Below, piece after piece: positions 1 through 10,423 of a stretch of DNA of 64,000 nt. Source of the DNA: Ditylenchus dipsaci (Eukaryota; Nematoda; Chromadorea; Rhabditida; Anguinidae); contig SADC01001291.1 of assembly GCA_004194705.1 (NCBI GenBank), positions 496,001-560,000 of the forward strand, given 5' to 3'. Under the pieces are notes generated by a model that did not search any database, was not told the DNA's origin, and saw nothing but the letters and a program-made list of their open reading frames with translations. The translations under genes were made by a program, and so were the position numbers. Position 1 is the stretch's first letter. Every line of letters starts with the position of its first letter.

Positions 1-79
1 AAATAAGTCTAATTACTTTCTTCATCAGGTTGCTGTCCAAGATTTCCTAAGTTCACTTTAAGTTTAGTTTATGTTTGCC

Positions 80-184
80 GGTGCCGAGTTTCCCGGTGCC
101 GAGTTTTCTGGTGCCGAGTTTTCCGGTACCGAGTTTTCTGGTGCCGAGTTTTCTGGTGCCGAGTTTTCCAGTGCCGAGTTTTCC
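80..184. repeat. 15-bp tandem repeat, unit GGTGCCGAGTTTTCY, about 7 copies
   Basis: Seven head-to-tail copies of a 15-base unit lie here, with one or two substitutions each. A degenerate GTGCCA-rich stretch follows to about 285. Because the unit is a multiple of three, open frames run through it on both strands, but they encode only repeat-derived peptides. The array resembles the satellite-like terminal repeats of the Mutator-like elements further right. A partner in inverted orientation is not seen nearby, although GGTGCCG motifs recur at 63.6-63.8 kb. The partner could lie left of the window. Confidence 0.85.
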
Positions 185-371
185 CAACTTCGTTGCCAGT
201 GCCAGTTTATCGACAGTGCCAGGTACCGTGTTAGCTGCCAGCCTGGCAATTGCCAGTGCCAAGTACCAGTGCCAGTTTTAGAAACACTGCTCAAAACTCA
301 TTGTCAAATTTTAAATTCCGCTCAATACAAAAATATTCAAACTTCGAAAATCAAATATTTGTTGTCTTAAA

Positions 372-599
372 GGGGTTGAGAAATGGGTTTGTCAACCTAA
401 TGAAAAACCCATTGACGGGTTGCAAAAAGATTTTAAATATAAAATTATTTATGTGATTTTATGATGGGTTTCACTAAATAATGCCAAATAATGTAGTGAA
501 ACCCATCATAAAATCACATAAATAATTATATATTTAAAATCTTTTTGCAACCCGTCAATGGGTTTTTCATTAGGTTGACAAACCCATTTCTCAACCCCC
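372..599. repeat. Palindromic MITE
   Basis: The sequence GGGGTTGAGAAATGGG at the left reappears as its reverse complement at the right, with near-perfect arms of about 105 bp meeting near 486. There is no coding content. A clear target-site duplication is not visible. Confidence 0.8.
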
Positions 600-635
600 T
601 CAAGTGTCCCCCCTTTAAGTTGAATTTGAAAATTG

Positions 636-1100
636 ACAGTGATTTCTTGATGGTATCCACCTGCATAAAAGGATTCTCAACCATTGGGAGATTCAAACAT
701 ATAGGAGACTCACACAAAATCGGTTCAACAAATGGGAGATTCAAATAACGTCGTTTTCAAACAAAATGGAGATTCGTGATCCCTTTATTCGTGATTTTTG
801 TGGACGGGCCATACACTCATCTAGAAAAAGGGTGTTAAAGCATGGTGCGGGAAGGTCGCATTGTGAGCGTTTCCTTAAAAAGGGTGTATCTAATGAACAT
901 AGCTCAAAAGTCTTTGTTTAAACATTTTTTGAACGGATTTTGAGTGAACATCTCTTTCTGTGAAAACGACGTTATTTGAATGTTGAATGGGTTTTGTGTG
1001 AATCTCCCATTATTTGAATAGTCTTTGTGTGAGTCTTCCTTATGTCTGAATCTCCAATGTTTGAGAATCTTTTTGTTGCAGGCGGATACCACCGATTTCT
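636..1100. repeat. Foldback repeat with diverged arms
   Basis: The left arm (about 640-765) and right arm (about 935-1100) are diverged reverse complements. They share GGGAGATTC motifs and AATAACGTCGTTTTC. The spacer is about 170 bp. An apparent splice acceptor and open frame near 1080 fall in the right arm and are explained by the repeat. Confidence 0.7.
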
Positions 1101-1400
1101 TAGATTTAAAAGCAGTCTTACATACAAATCGACCACGCTCAACACGAATACGGTGTCAGAATTTCAAGTTTGTACAGCCAAACGCATCAAGGTCTATAAG
1201 AAAGCCATCTCAGTCCCTTTTTTATAATCCGAAATAATTTTTGTTTTTTAAGTTTACGTCATAGTCTTTTCCCCCTCAAAATGACAATGAAAATTCATAA
1301 AACGGCATTTTTACGTAAATGATAAAATATCTTTTTTTAATTCTTGAGTTTAATACCCTCCACTATTAGCAACTTCGGCGCTGAACCTGTCTTGTTTTAG

Positions 1401-1677
1401 CCAGCTATCAAATTTGGATCAATTTAATTCAACAATATCGAAAAATGGATTTATAGATCCAGTGAACATATTGCTGTCAGATGTTACCTGCGAAAAGGCT
1501 CTTGCTGAGCGTGTGGAAGCAGAAGGAGGTATTGCAGTGAGCAGTGAATGGGTTATTCAGGTAGACCCTCAAGCCTATTTATTGGCCAACTATTTAATTG
1601 TTTTATAGGCTATTGTGACTGGTGAACTGCCGGATGTAAATGCCAGCGACCGATTCCGTTTTGACTCAGCTCCTTGA
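1401..1677 (+). CDS. C-terminal BRCT exons of a 53BP1/HSR-9-like protein (3' end only)
   Basis: Two exons are supported: 1401-1560 (acceptor CTTGTTTTAG, donor GTAGAC) and 1609-1677, ending in TGA. The first encodes a BRCT-like segment with LLSDVTCEKALAER, then GGIAVSSEWVIQ, the typical valine-serine-x-glutamate-tryptophan end of a BRCT repeat. The second adds 22 residues beginning AIVTGE. The spacing from SEWVIQ to the stop resembles the end of the second BRCT of 53BP1. In that family the tandem BRCT mediates DNA-damage-response interactions in the nucleus; HSR-9 is the C. elegans member. The first codon of the first exon is split and its upstream partner is not identified; the DNA before it is filled with foldback repeats, so a long intron is likely. 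A different BRCT protein is possible. A MULE begins 75 bp after the stop. Confidence 0.6.
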
Positions 1678-1752
1678 GACCTCCACATACTCTATAATTT
1701 ATTTCTACTGTTGTTGCTACAGAAAGTAATACAGAAGGCGTCTGTGACTTTG

Positions 1753-2707
1753 GGTAAAACAGCGATTGGGTACACATTGTGGTTGGGTACAGCGGTTGGG
1801 TACAATTGTGATTGGGTACAGCGGTTGGGTACAATTGCGGTTGGGTACAGCGATTGGGTACAGTTTAAAAATTAGTTTTCAATTTATTTAGTCCCACCGC
1901 ATGTTTTTTGAAATTTTTCACTTAGGCTTAGCCTTAGGTGCAAGGTAGACCAGTGCTCGATAGGACCGTTACCACGCATTTGGGCACACCGCATTTGGGC
2001 CCCGATTTTAAAATTCTATATTTTTAAATTATAAATTGAAATTTGTCAATTTTTCGGGCCACGGACGTTTGACCTTAAGCCGCTTCGTTGACACGCATTT
2101 GGGCCGCATCCCATACCATGTACCCCCAAAGGGTCAGCCTTATCCCGTACCATGTACCCCAAAGGGTCAGCCCTTATCCCGGACCATGTACCCCAAAGGG
2201 GCTTCCTATTGAATTAGGTTGCCTGCCGAAGGCAGGCAGGTAAAAAATCTAGAAAAGTCAAAATTTTCGATGGAAAGTATTCGGACCTGAAATGAATACA
2301 AATTTTATTATAAAACAGTAACATATTGATACATTTCAATTTATAATTTCAAAATATGGAACTTTAAAATCGGGGCCCAAATGCGGTGCCCAAATGCGGT
2401 GTGCCAAAATGCGGGTGCCCAAATGCGGTGTGCCAAAATGCGGGTGCCCAAATGCGGGTGCCCAAATGCGATGTGCCCAAATGCGTGGTAACGGTCCTAT
2501 CGAGCACTGGTATACCTTGCATCTAAGGCTAAGCCTAAGTGAAAAAATTTCAAAAAACATGCGGTGGGACTAAATAAATTGAAAACTAATTTTTAAACTG
2601 TACCCAATCGCTGTACCCAACCGCAATTGTACCCAACCGCTGTACCAATCACAATTGTACCCAACCGCTGTACCCAATCACAATGTGTACCCAATCGCTG
2701 GGCAGTC
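1753..2707. mobile_element. Non-autonomous Mutator-like element, GGTTGGGTACA array TIRs, 9-bp TSD
   Basis: The element is flanked by an exact 9-bp duplication GTGACTTTG (1744-1752 and 2708-2716). Both ends are tandem arrays of an 11-14 bp unit around TTGGGTACAGCG, in inverted orientation. Inside the arrays lie further inverted segments, with CCCAAATGCGG units at 1970-2110 and 2365-2490. The centre carries CCATGTACCCCAAAGGG direct repeats. No transposase reading frame is present. The 9-bp duplication and long TIRs are typical of the Mutator superfamily. Confidence 0.85.
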
Positions 2708-2716
2708 GTGACTTTG

Positions 2717-3670
2717 TATCTAAAACTGTTTCTCCTTATTTTCTCAAAAATACCGATGAAAATAGCACAGCACCTTGACTGGTAGTTTCAGCCTTCTCTT
2801 TTAATGTTTACACTCTTTACATGTTTCTGACAAAACAACAATTGCCCAATTGGGCTCGAAAAGTTTGGTAGAAAACAGGAAATTGGTTTAAATGTGTTAC
2901 ATTCAAATAAAAATTGCCGCCCCCCTTGAAAACCTACCGCTCCCCATTTTTCCAACATTTCATTTTTAAATATTTTGATCTAAGGACCGTTATATCAGTC
3001 GAAAACACGAAAACTGCTGTTTTATTTATTTTATTAATCCTCTTTTCTCTTTTGCAATTTGTATTTAAATTACAGGAAATAATTGAGATAAAAATTTATA
3101 AATATTCAAAAAAAGAAGGAGAACATTGTAAAGACCCTTGAAATTCGAGCCCCTTAAAGAAGACTGTACTTTTCCTCCCCTAAAGTTTTTTTAAATAGAT
3201 ATCACCATCCATGAGTCACTGTGGGGGTTAGCTCAAAAAAATAATAATTTTTTGTTGGCAAGTCTGTAAAGAGTGTAGGCACACATTGTCCCATATTTCC
3301 AAAAAAAATAAAATTCGAAAAATTATTTTTTTCAATTCTTTTTTCAACATTTGCTGTTGTGTTTGTTGTTGGATGGATAAAGCCCACTTGATTGTTCCTC
3401 TATTTTAAGTAAAATGCATTAGGTCTAAGCCTGATTTTTTTAGTTTATTTATAAACCATTTCAATGTTTTTGTTATTGTCTTTTAGTAAAGAAACAGTTT
3501 GAAGGCTGGATATTGCTTGAGTGAGTGCAGTGGGTTGTGTCGATCTCTGACCAGAGGATAACTTTTGTTGTTGAGAATAATGAACACATCTCTCTTTCTT
3601 TATTACGTTGACAGTTAAATAAACATGTATTCCTTGATTCATCAACATACCTTAAATTTGACTTTAACAA
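2717..3670. other. Intergenic AT-rich DNA, nothing recognised
   Basis: Only short accidental open frames occur here. None shows a recognisable domain or convincing splice-linked extension. Confidence 0.6.
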
Positions 3671-3674
3671 TTAA

Positions 3675-4688
3675 CCCGTATTTGCCCACAAGTAGATTTT
3701 TCTATATGAACTTTGAAGCAATTTTTTTTTCCATTTAATTTTCATCATATACCAAATCTTTATATACCATTTTATAGCCCTTGAAATAAGCTAGAGAATG
3801 TTATTTTTATTTGTGTGAAATAAATAAAGAACCAAAAAGATAGAACCTCTTAAAGTTAGTTGAAAAATCACTTTTCAACTTTTTTTATTTGAAAATTAAA
3901 GTTTTTTTTAATCTAAAATAGTCTAAATAGTCTCTGTTTTATGATCACAATAGGGAAACAAATGCTTTTTAGAAAGCTCTGAACATAAGACGTAAAGGCT
4001 TGTCGACTCGACGCGTCGAATTCGACTTTTCACGTCGAAAAGTCGAAAAATTTCGACTTTCGACTCGACGCGTCGACAACCCTAAAGACGTATATCAGTA
4101 TGTTATTTTGCTGATAATGATGATATTTTGAAAACTAACTATTGCTCTCAAAATTTGAGGTCAAGGTTGAGAAGTTGGCGAGCAATTTTATACATTGATT
4201 GGTCAAAAGTTAAATTCAGAGTATGCCGCTCGAGCCATATTTAGCAATACGTTGTAGCGCAATTCAAGAGCTCAAGACCAGAAAGACATCCGCTAAGAGG
4301 ATCATTCCGCTTAATATTTTTGAAAATGTGTGTGTTGAGATATGATCTTTTGAATGCTGAATGTACGTAGGTATCCAGAAGGGACACAAGACAGTTGGCA
4401 TCGATGCCAACTGTCAACTTAGTTATGTTTTAATGAATGTTTCAATTTTTTCAGAAATCTGAATCACTCAATGGAATTTCAAGAAAATGCTTAGTTTTCG
4501 AGATATAAGCTAAAGTTGGAAAACAAAGAGCATTTACCTGTTTTTTTAAATAATTTCGATCATATCTCGACAACTGAGTATTTTTTCGAAATTCTGTTCA
4601 CTGATTCAGATTCCTGAAAAAATTTCAGCTACGAATCCGAGCTCAGAATTTTGAAAAATTGCGTCCCCGATTTGTGGGCAAAAACGGG
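3675..4688. mobile_element. piggyBac-type non-autonomous element, TTAA-flanked
   Basis: TTAA lies at both edges (3671-3674 and 4689-4692). The ends are inverted: CCCGTATTTGCCCAC on the left and the complement of CCCGTTTTTGCCCAC on the right. CCC-starting termini next to TTAA are the piggyBac signature. They resemble the ends of the transposase-bearing element at 20385-21726, so both probably belong to one family. No transposase remains are recognised in this 1-kb copy. Confidence 0.75.
4003..4082. mobile_element. Small palindromic MITE with CGACTCGACGCGTCG ends
   Basis: An 80-bp palindrome begins with GGCTTGTCGACTCGACGCG and ends with its near complement CGCGTCGACAACCC. It is inserted inside the TTAA-flanked element at 3675-4688, so it is the younger insertion. 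The superfamily is not determined. Confidence 0.7.
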
Positions 4689-4692
4689 TTAA

Positions 4693-5168
4693 AAGAGTAG
4701 TTTTGTCGACTTGCTTGTGAAACTGCTTTTGGAATTTGGAAATCACTGTCCTATGTCGAATTCTGCTCGAGACAATAACTATTTAAATAATATTTTCCAC
4801 ATTTGTGGGAAAGTAGGATTAATAAGCCAAACCATGATGACGATCATAATGATTGCCATGAAGAACTAATCACTTGATAAGATAAACTATATGTTTATAG
4901 CAAAAAGAGCAAAACTCTTATCTGTGATCCATGTACAATATAGCTGTGACCAGAAAGTCATTAATATTATTCTACTCCTCGATGCAATTTTTATACAAAA
5001 AATTGTTAGTCTTCTGCATAAACTGCCGTATTTTGACATTCAGGGGAGTTGCGGATCGGAATAACAGAGCTATAGTGTTTCTCAAGAATTGCCGGCAACA
5101 TGAATACTTCTTTTTTTTATCGGACTGGCAAAATAGTACTGGCAAAATAATAATTTTTTTACCCATTT
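4693..5168. other. Intergenic DNA, nothing recognised
   Basis: AT-rich sequence with no supportable gene. A short open frame (4931-5170) on the plus strand has no homology I can recognise. Confidence 0.5.
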
Positions 5169-5610
5169 AAGAATAGTGTTTAGGCGTCTTCTGAGTAACT
5201 TTTATATGCTAAAAACGATAGAAAAGTTGATTGCTGACACTTTTCTGCATAAAAAATAGATTTTTTTAGAAAAAAATTTCTTACTAGACTGTGACTCTTT
5301 GTCTTGGGGGACCAAGGCAAATGACCTTATATTATGGTATTCTACCCCGTTTTGGTCACTGGAGCTGGGCAAAAAGAGCCTCTATATGCATTTTTGATCA
5401 AGTGACTTGCTCGTAATCATGCCTAAGGTAAGTGAGTGTGCTCACGCCCCCTCTCAAGCTCCCTGCCCCCCGAAGGGGGCTTGGGGCTAGGAGTTGAGAT
5501 GCGCACACCCACATACCTTAGACACAAATCACTCGAAAGTGACTTTGGGTGCATGAAGAAAGCATGCATACCGGAGCTTCATTATGTGGCAGGCCCCAGT
5601 TAAATTTGTA
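5169..5610. mobile_element. Dispersed GC-cored MITE family, copy 1
   Basis: This family is recognised by a TTGGGGGACCAAGGCAA edge, a TGGTCACTGGAGCTGGGCAAAAAG segment and a GC-rich core with two complementary blocks (CCCCCTGCCCCCC and GGGGGCTTGG). It then has ATGCGCACACCCACATACCTTAGAC and a TATGCATTC/CTGGATGCAT block. Other copies or fragments lie at 6340-6830, 23460-23850, 24240-24390, 28440-28540 (with its inverted duplicate) and 42288-42435. Its TIRs and superfamily are not resolved. Confidence 0.65.
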
Positions 5611-5941
5611 GGACTACATTAAATTCAGTTCCTCGATTTGAAAGTTTTAAGTCCTACACGAAATTCAAATATCTGACTAGAATATTTTGACAACCTTAGC
5701 CCACAAACAAGATTTTCATATTAAATTAGTTCTGTCTTTTTTTAATAGCAATGAAAAACTTTTTAAACAAAATATCGATTTTATACCTACAATATTATTT
5801 CATTCTCAAAAAGAGACAGATTGTTGACTTTAAAAAGGATTTTTAATATTTCACTATTTGGCATTGTGTGATTGTGGTTGTCTTTTTACATAAATGGTGG
5901 TGATCACGCTCAATTTAGAAGCAAGAATCAGACCAGCAAGC

Positions 5942-8568
5942 ATGGATGAGTCACACTTGGAAGAGCAGGAAGATGAAGAGTACTACAACTATGAGGTGGA
6001 GAAGATAGTCAAGTGGCAGTGGAATAAACAAACTCAGACCAATCAGTACCTCATCAAATGGCTCAACTATGGCTCTCAATTTAATAATTGGGTGGACGAG
6101 TGTGACCTGGTTAGTGACAAAATATTTATTAGGCTTAGTTAGCTTTGCTTACAATTTCATTTAACAGCCCTAAAAATTGGACGAAAACTACGGTCTTTTT
6201 TCACTAAATAAACGCCTTTTCAAAAAAATCAGGAGGTGACTTATTTTAGAACATTTTGCAAAAATATGTCGAAAACACAATGCCAACAACGCAATTTTGA
6301 AATACTTTTTCTAGCACAAAAAACATTTTTTGGTTAACCATGAATAGTGTTTAGACGTCTTCTAAGTAATTTTTATAAGCCAAAAACTATAAAAAGTGGT
6401 TTCCCAACAATTTCCGCACTAAAAAATTAGGATTCCAAAAAAAGTTGGTTTCCATAACTTGACTAATTGCCTTGGTCCCCCAAGATGAATAAACCAAAAA
6501 GGGTACCTGGACATCCTTAAAAATACCGAAAAGATGGGATTTGAACATAGTTTTGTTAGCTGGGCCTACCGCATAAAGAAACTCTGGTATGCATATTGTT
6601 TTTATGCATCCAGAGTGATTTGTGTTCTCTCCAGCCCCCTGCGCCCCAGAGGGTGCGCAGGTGGCTCGAGAGTTAGAGATGCTTATACATGATTCCGAGC
6701 AAGACTCTTGATCAAAAATACATACACAGATTCTTTTTGCCTAGCTCCAGTGATAAAAACGGGGTTATTCACCTTAATACACGATATTTTACCTTAGGGG
6801 ACCAAGGCAATCGCTCAACCTACGGTAACCAGATTTTTTTGATTTTTTTTTTACTATTTTTCACTGTTTTAAGAATTTTTATTGTGTAAAAAGTTCTTTT
6901 GCAAAAAATCCTTGGAATTAAAATCATATTTTAAATTCAAAAAAAGTTGGGTAAAGTCGGTCCATCACCTGTGGCAAGGTAAATTTAAGCTCGTAACCGG
7001 CTGTTCTAGAACTAGTAGAAATTCTGAAAACCAGAAAAAAGAACGTTAGATAAACAGTAAGTCATTATTGGGGAAAATTTTGAAAATCAGCTAAACTCTT
7101 GCTAAAAAAGCGTTTTTGGCCGTTAGCCGTAAAAAGCATTGTCATTTAGAATACATGGCCTTTTTATTTGAAAAAAATGCTAAATTCGGACTAATAATTT
7201 GTTTTGTATTTAAGAACTGCAGTGAATTGCTAGAAAACTTCAACAAAAAAGATGGAGCCAAATTTGCTCGTGAAGAAAAGATTAGAAAAAAGATGGCGGA
7301 ACAGAGAACACCCATTATTGACACGCAACAAGAACAAGAAGAACCAGATGATGCTGGATTTATACTAGACATGGACCTTATTCCCTACAAAATTGTGGAA
7401 AAAGATGAGGAAAATGGGTTTGACAGAGGTTGGGAGGTAGTCTAATTGGGTACAAAATCAATGTTTAAAAAAATATTTGTTTAGGCAGAAAAAGTTTTGA
7501 CTTTGACATGCTCTTCTTCCTCATCTGCAACCACGCCTGACTCTGCCATAGTCAAGTTTAAAGGCTTTAAATATTCGCAGCTAATTTCTCTAGAACAGCT
7601 CAAAAAATATGCTCCTGAGGTAAAATTTTGGAATCATAACTTTTAATAAGCAATCAGGCTAAGCAAAAAAATTTTTTAGCGCTCAGTAAAAATGATTTCA
7701 AATTTTTGATGTTAAAGATTTGTAGGAAATATAGTCGAAATAACTTATCGTTTTTATTGCATACCATGTTGATTGACCGAGCCGTACACTAAGTTGGTGT
7801 ACACTAAATTTACACTTGACTTTATTTAATTTCACCCCTGGTTTATTGTAACTGGTGGTCAAAAAGCTCTGCACAGATTTTTGAAGCCTTATCCTCTAAT
7901 AATTTTATTATCATATCTAAAACAATTTCGTACCTTTTCAAAGCCGTGTTCTTTTTTTCTGAATGGCATAGAAAGTTTGTTTGGAATATTTTAGAAAAAT
8001 CTGAGTGATGAGGCATGGCTTTTAAAAAAATCGATTTCTTGAAAAATGACCAAAATTGGAAAAAGTTGGTAACACTTGAATTTTAGTCATTTTTTCAAGC
8101 TTTCATATCTCAATACTCAAACTTTTAAAACCCATTCTGTAACATAGGTCTTGCAGCTATTTAACTGAGTTACAAGAAAGCATAAAATTGTTATGAAAAT
8201 GCTTAAACCTTAAATTATAATTTATACCAATCCACTTCTCAAAATGACATCATTAGTGTTTAAATCCAAATTCTAACTTTTCTAAAATAGTCCAAACTAA
8301 CTTTAATTACCGATCGAAAGAATAGGGCTTTCAGAGGGTACAAGACTTATTCACATATGATAATAAAATTGATAGCGGATGAGGCTTTGAAAATCCGCGC
8401 AGAACTTATTCTATATCTATAAAATAACGGAATTTTTTGGTTTGGTGGTTGTAAGTTATAATTCTTCTGTCAGGTTTTAACCAGCGCAAAATTCAGGAAC
8501 TATCCGCATATCTCAGTGACCGTCTAAGAGAGCAGTTGGCAAAGAAATGTGGTACTTCTAAAGCTTGA
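5942..8568 (+). CDS. HP1-like protein A: chromodomain plus chromoshadow domain, 198 aa
   Basis: Four exons join in frame: 5942-6109, 7215-7436, 7485-7619 and 8497-8568 (TGA). The start was chosen because an acceptor-like CTCAATTTAG ends 23 bases upstream, as in gene B. An in-frame ATG at 5894 lies before that acceptor. Residues 15-70 form a chromodomain; the three cage aromatics that bind methyl-lysine in HP1 align with Tyr17, Trp40 and Tyr43. The usual N-T-W-E-P is degraded to N-N-W-V-D. Residues about 105-198 form a chromoshadow domain, with LIPYKIVEKD, NGFDRGWE and a FKGFKYSQ strand. HP1 proteins bind methylated histone H3 in heterochromatin and dimerise through the shadow domain. Unlike gene B it has almost no hinge. 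Introns 1 (1105 bp) and 3 (877 bp) are long, and intron 1 contains a MITE. The last acceptor (AAATTCAG) was chosen by comparison with gene B. Confidence 0.8.
6340..6830. mobile_element. Dispersed GC-cored MITE family, copy 2, inside intron 1 of HP1-like gene A
   Basis: It shares with copy 1 (5169-5610) the segment GAATAGTGTTTAGxCGTCTTCT and the CCTTGGTCCCCCAAG edge, and with other copies the block CTACCGCATAAAGAAACTCTGG. It lies wholly in the 6110-7214 intron, so it need not disturb the protein. Confidence 0.65.
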
Positions 8569-8618
8569 GCTTTCTCTGCAGAAATTTTTTTATTATTCTT
8601 ATCTGACGCTTTTTTGAT

Positions 8619-9867
8619 GGGTGGTATTTAATTTTGGCCATAGAATTGTGAAAAATGGCCATAGAATTGTGAAAAATGGCCATAGAATATTTAATTTTGG
8701 CCATAGATTTTTTTGGCCATAGAATTGTGAAAAATGGCCATAGAATTGTGAAAAATGGCCATAGAATTGTGAAAAATGGCCATAGATTTCTGAAAAATGG
8801 CCATAGAATATTTAATCTTGGCCATAGATTTTTTTTGGCCATAGATTTTTGAATTTTGGCCATAGATTTTTGAAAAATGGCCATAGAATTGTGAAAAATG
8901 GCCATAGAATATTTAATTTTGGCCATAGATTTTTTGGCCATAGAATTGTGAAAAATGGCCATAGAATTGTGAAAAATGGCCATAGATTTCTGAAAAATGG
9001 CCATAGATTTCTGAAAAATGGCCATAGAATATTTAATCTTGGCCATAGATTTTTTTTGGCCATAGATTTTTGAATTTTGGCCATAGATTTTTGAAAAATG
9101 GCCATAGAATTGTGAAAAATGGCCATAGAATATTTAATTTTGGCCATAGATTTTTTTGGCCATAGAATTGTGAAAAATGGCCATAGAATTGTGAAAAATG
9201 GCCATAGATTTCTGAAAAATGGCCATAGATTTCTGAAAAATGGCCATAGAATATTTAATCTTGGCCATAGATTTTTTTTGGCCATAGATTTTTGAATTTT
9301 GGCCATAGATTTTTGAAAAATGGCCATAGAATTGTGAAAAATGGCCATAGAATATTTAATTTTGGCCATAGATTTTTTTGGCCATAGAATTGTGAAAATT
9401 GGCCATAGATTTCTGAATTTTAGCCATACTCGCTCGAAATCATGTTTTAACCACTTTTTAAGATGCTCTTGAACCTGAAACATACTGAAAAGATGTTTTA
9501 AGGGTGTCGATGACAATTTTCCGAGAAATTTTTTTGACCGCCCTGAACGACCAATGGTCGGAAAAATTACAGAATTTTTTTTTCTCGGAAAAGTGTCATC
9601 GACACCCTTAAAACATCTTTTCAGTATGTTTCAGGTTCAAGAGCATCTTAAAAAGTGGTTGAAACATGATTTCGAGCGAGTATGGCTAAAATTCAGAAAT
9701 CTATGGCCAATTTTCAGAAATCTATGGCCATTTTTCACAATTCTATGGCCATTTTTCACAATTCTATGGCCAATTTTCAGTAATCTATGGCCAAAGAAAT
9801 CTATGGCCAAAATTAAATATTCTATGGCCATTTTTCACAATTCTATGGCCAATTTTAAATATAACCC
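8619..9867. mobile_element. Non-autonomous Mutator-like element with GGCCATAGA satellite TIRs, 9-bp TSD
   Basis: An exact 9-bp duplication TTTTTTGAT flanks it (8610-8618 and 9868-9876). The ends are GGGTGGTATTTAA on the left and the complement of GGGTTATATTTAA on the right. The left arm is an array of dozens of GGCCATAGA-containing units of about 14-22 bp (8634-9425). These form a higher-order repeat of about 230 bp in which GAATTGTGAAAAAT, GATTTCTGAAAAAT and GAATATTTAAT variants recur in fixed order. The right arm has only about ten units. Between them is a near-perfect inverted repeat (about 9425-9540 and 9555-9690). Long open frames across the array are repeat-derived. The element starts only 51 bp after the stop of gene A and separates the two HP1-like genes. 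Confidence 0.88.
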
Positions 9868-9876
9868 TTTTTTGAT

Positions 9877-10423
9877 GCCTTTTAATGTTTTTTTAGATGT
9901 ACAAAAATTTTACTACCTTCATTCCCACTGCCATAATTTATTATTTTACATTCTACAAACATGTGCGGATGTGCGGCTTTTAGTTAGTGTTTTCGTGAAG
10001 ATGCATGATGATAATATTAATTATTTTCTCAAGTTTGAAAGTCACAGCATCATTTCTAATAAAAGTGCTACACGAAATTCTGGGACAAACTCTCTCATCA
10101 TTCGAGATCTGAGCTTGAGGATACAGTTATTTTCCATAGTTCTTTCTATGTTGTTTATGACTCTCGTTCTTAATGATTAACTATTTTTATGAGATTCTCG
10201 AAAATACTTGTTCTAATGCGCATTTCTTGTCTTATCTTTCATCAATTGTGATTTGATTACGATCCCAGTTCAGACATCATGGCATCACAATATTTATTTT
10301 TACGAAATAAACATTTTTACCATCCTTGTATTCTTATAGCTAATCAATCTGTTTCTTAATCTTTAAATACCGCAAAAAGTTTTTCTTATCTGTTTTTAAC
10401 TTATATAGAACAAGATTAGAGCA
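9877..10423. other. Upstream region of HP1-like gene B
   Basis: AT-rich DNA with no recognised gene. It should hold the promoter of gene B. A splice acceptor (TTTTTAACTTATATAG, ending at 10408) lies 15 bases before the gene B start and could take a spliced leader or join a 5' UTR exon. Confidence 0.45.

Noticed and set aside
1025..1237. Possible upstream exon of the BRCT gene after TTTTTGTTGCAG
   Set aside because: The acceptor and first bases fall within the right arm of a foldback repeat (936-1100), and the frame shows no BRCT-like features.
8558..9516. Long open frames of 162-234 codons across the GGCCATAGA array
   Set aside because: They consist entirely of translated short repeats, exist in several frames and both strands, and have no start context or splice partner.
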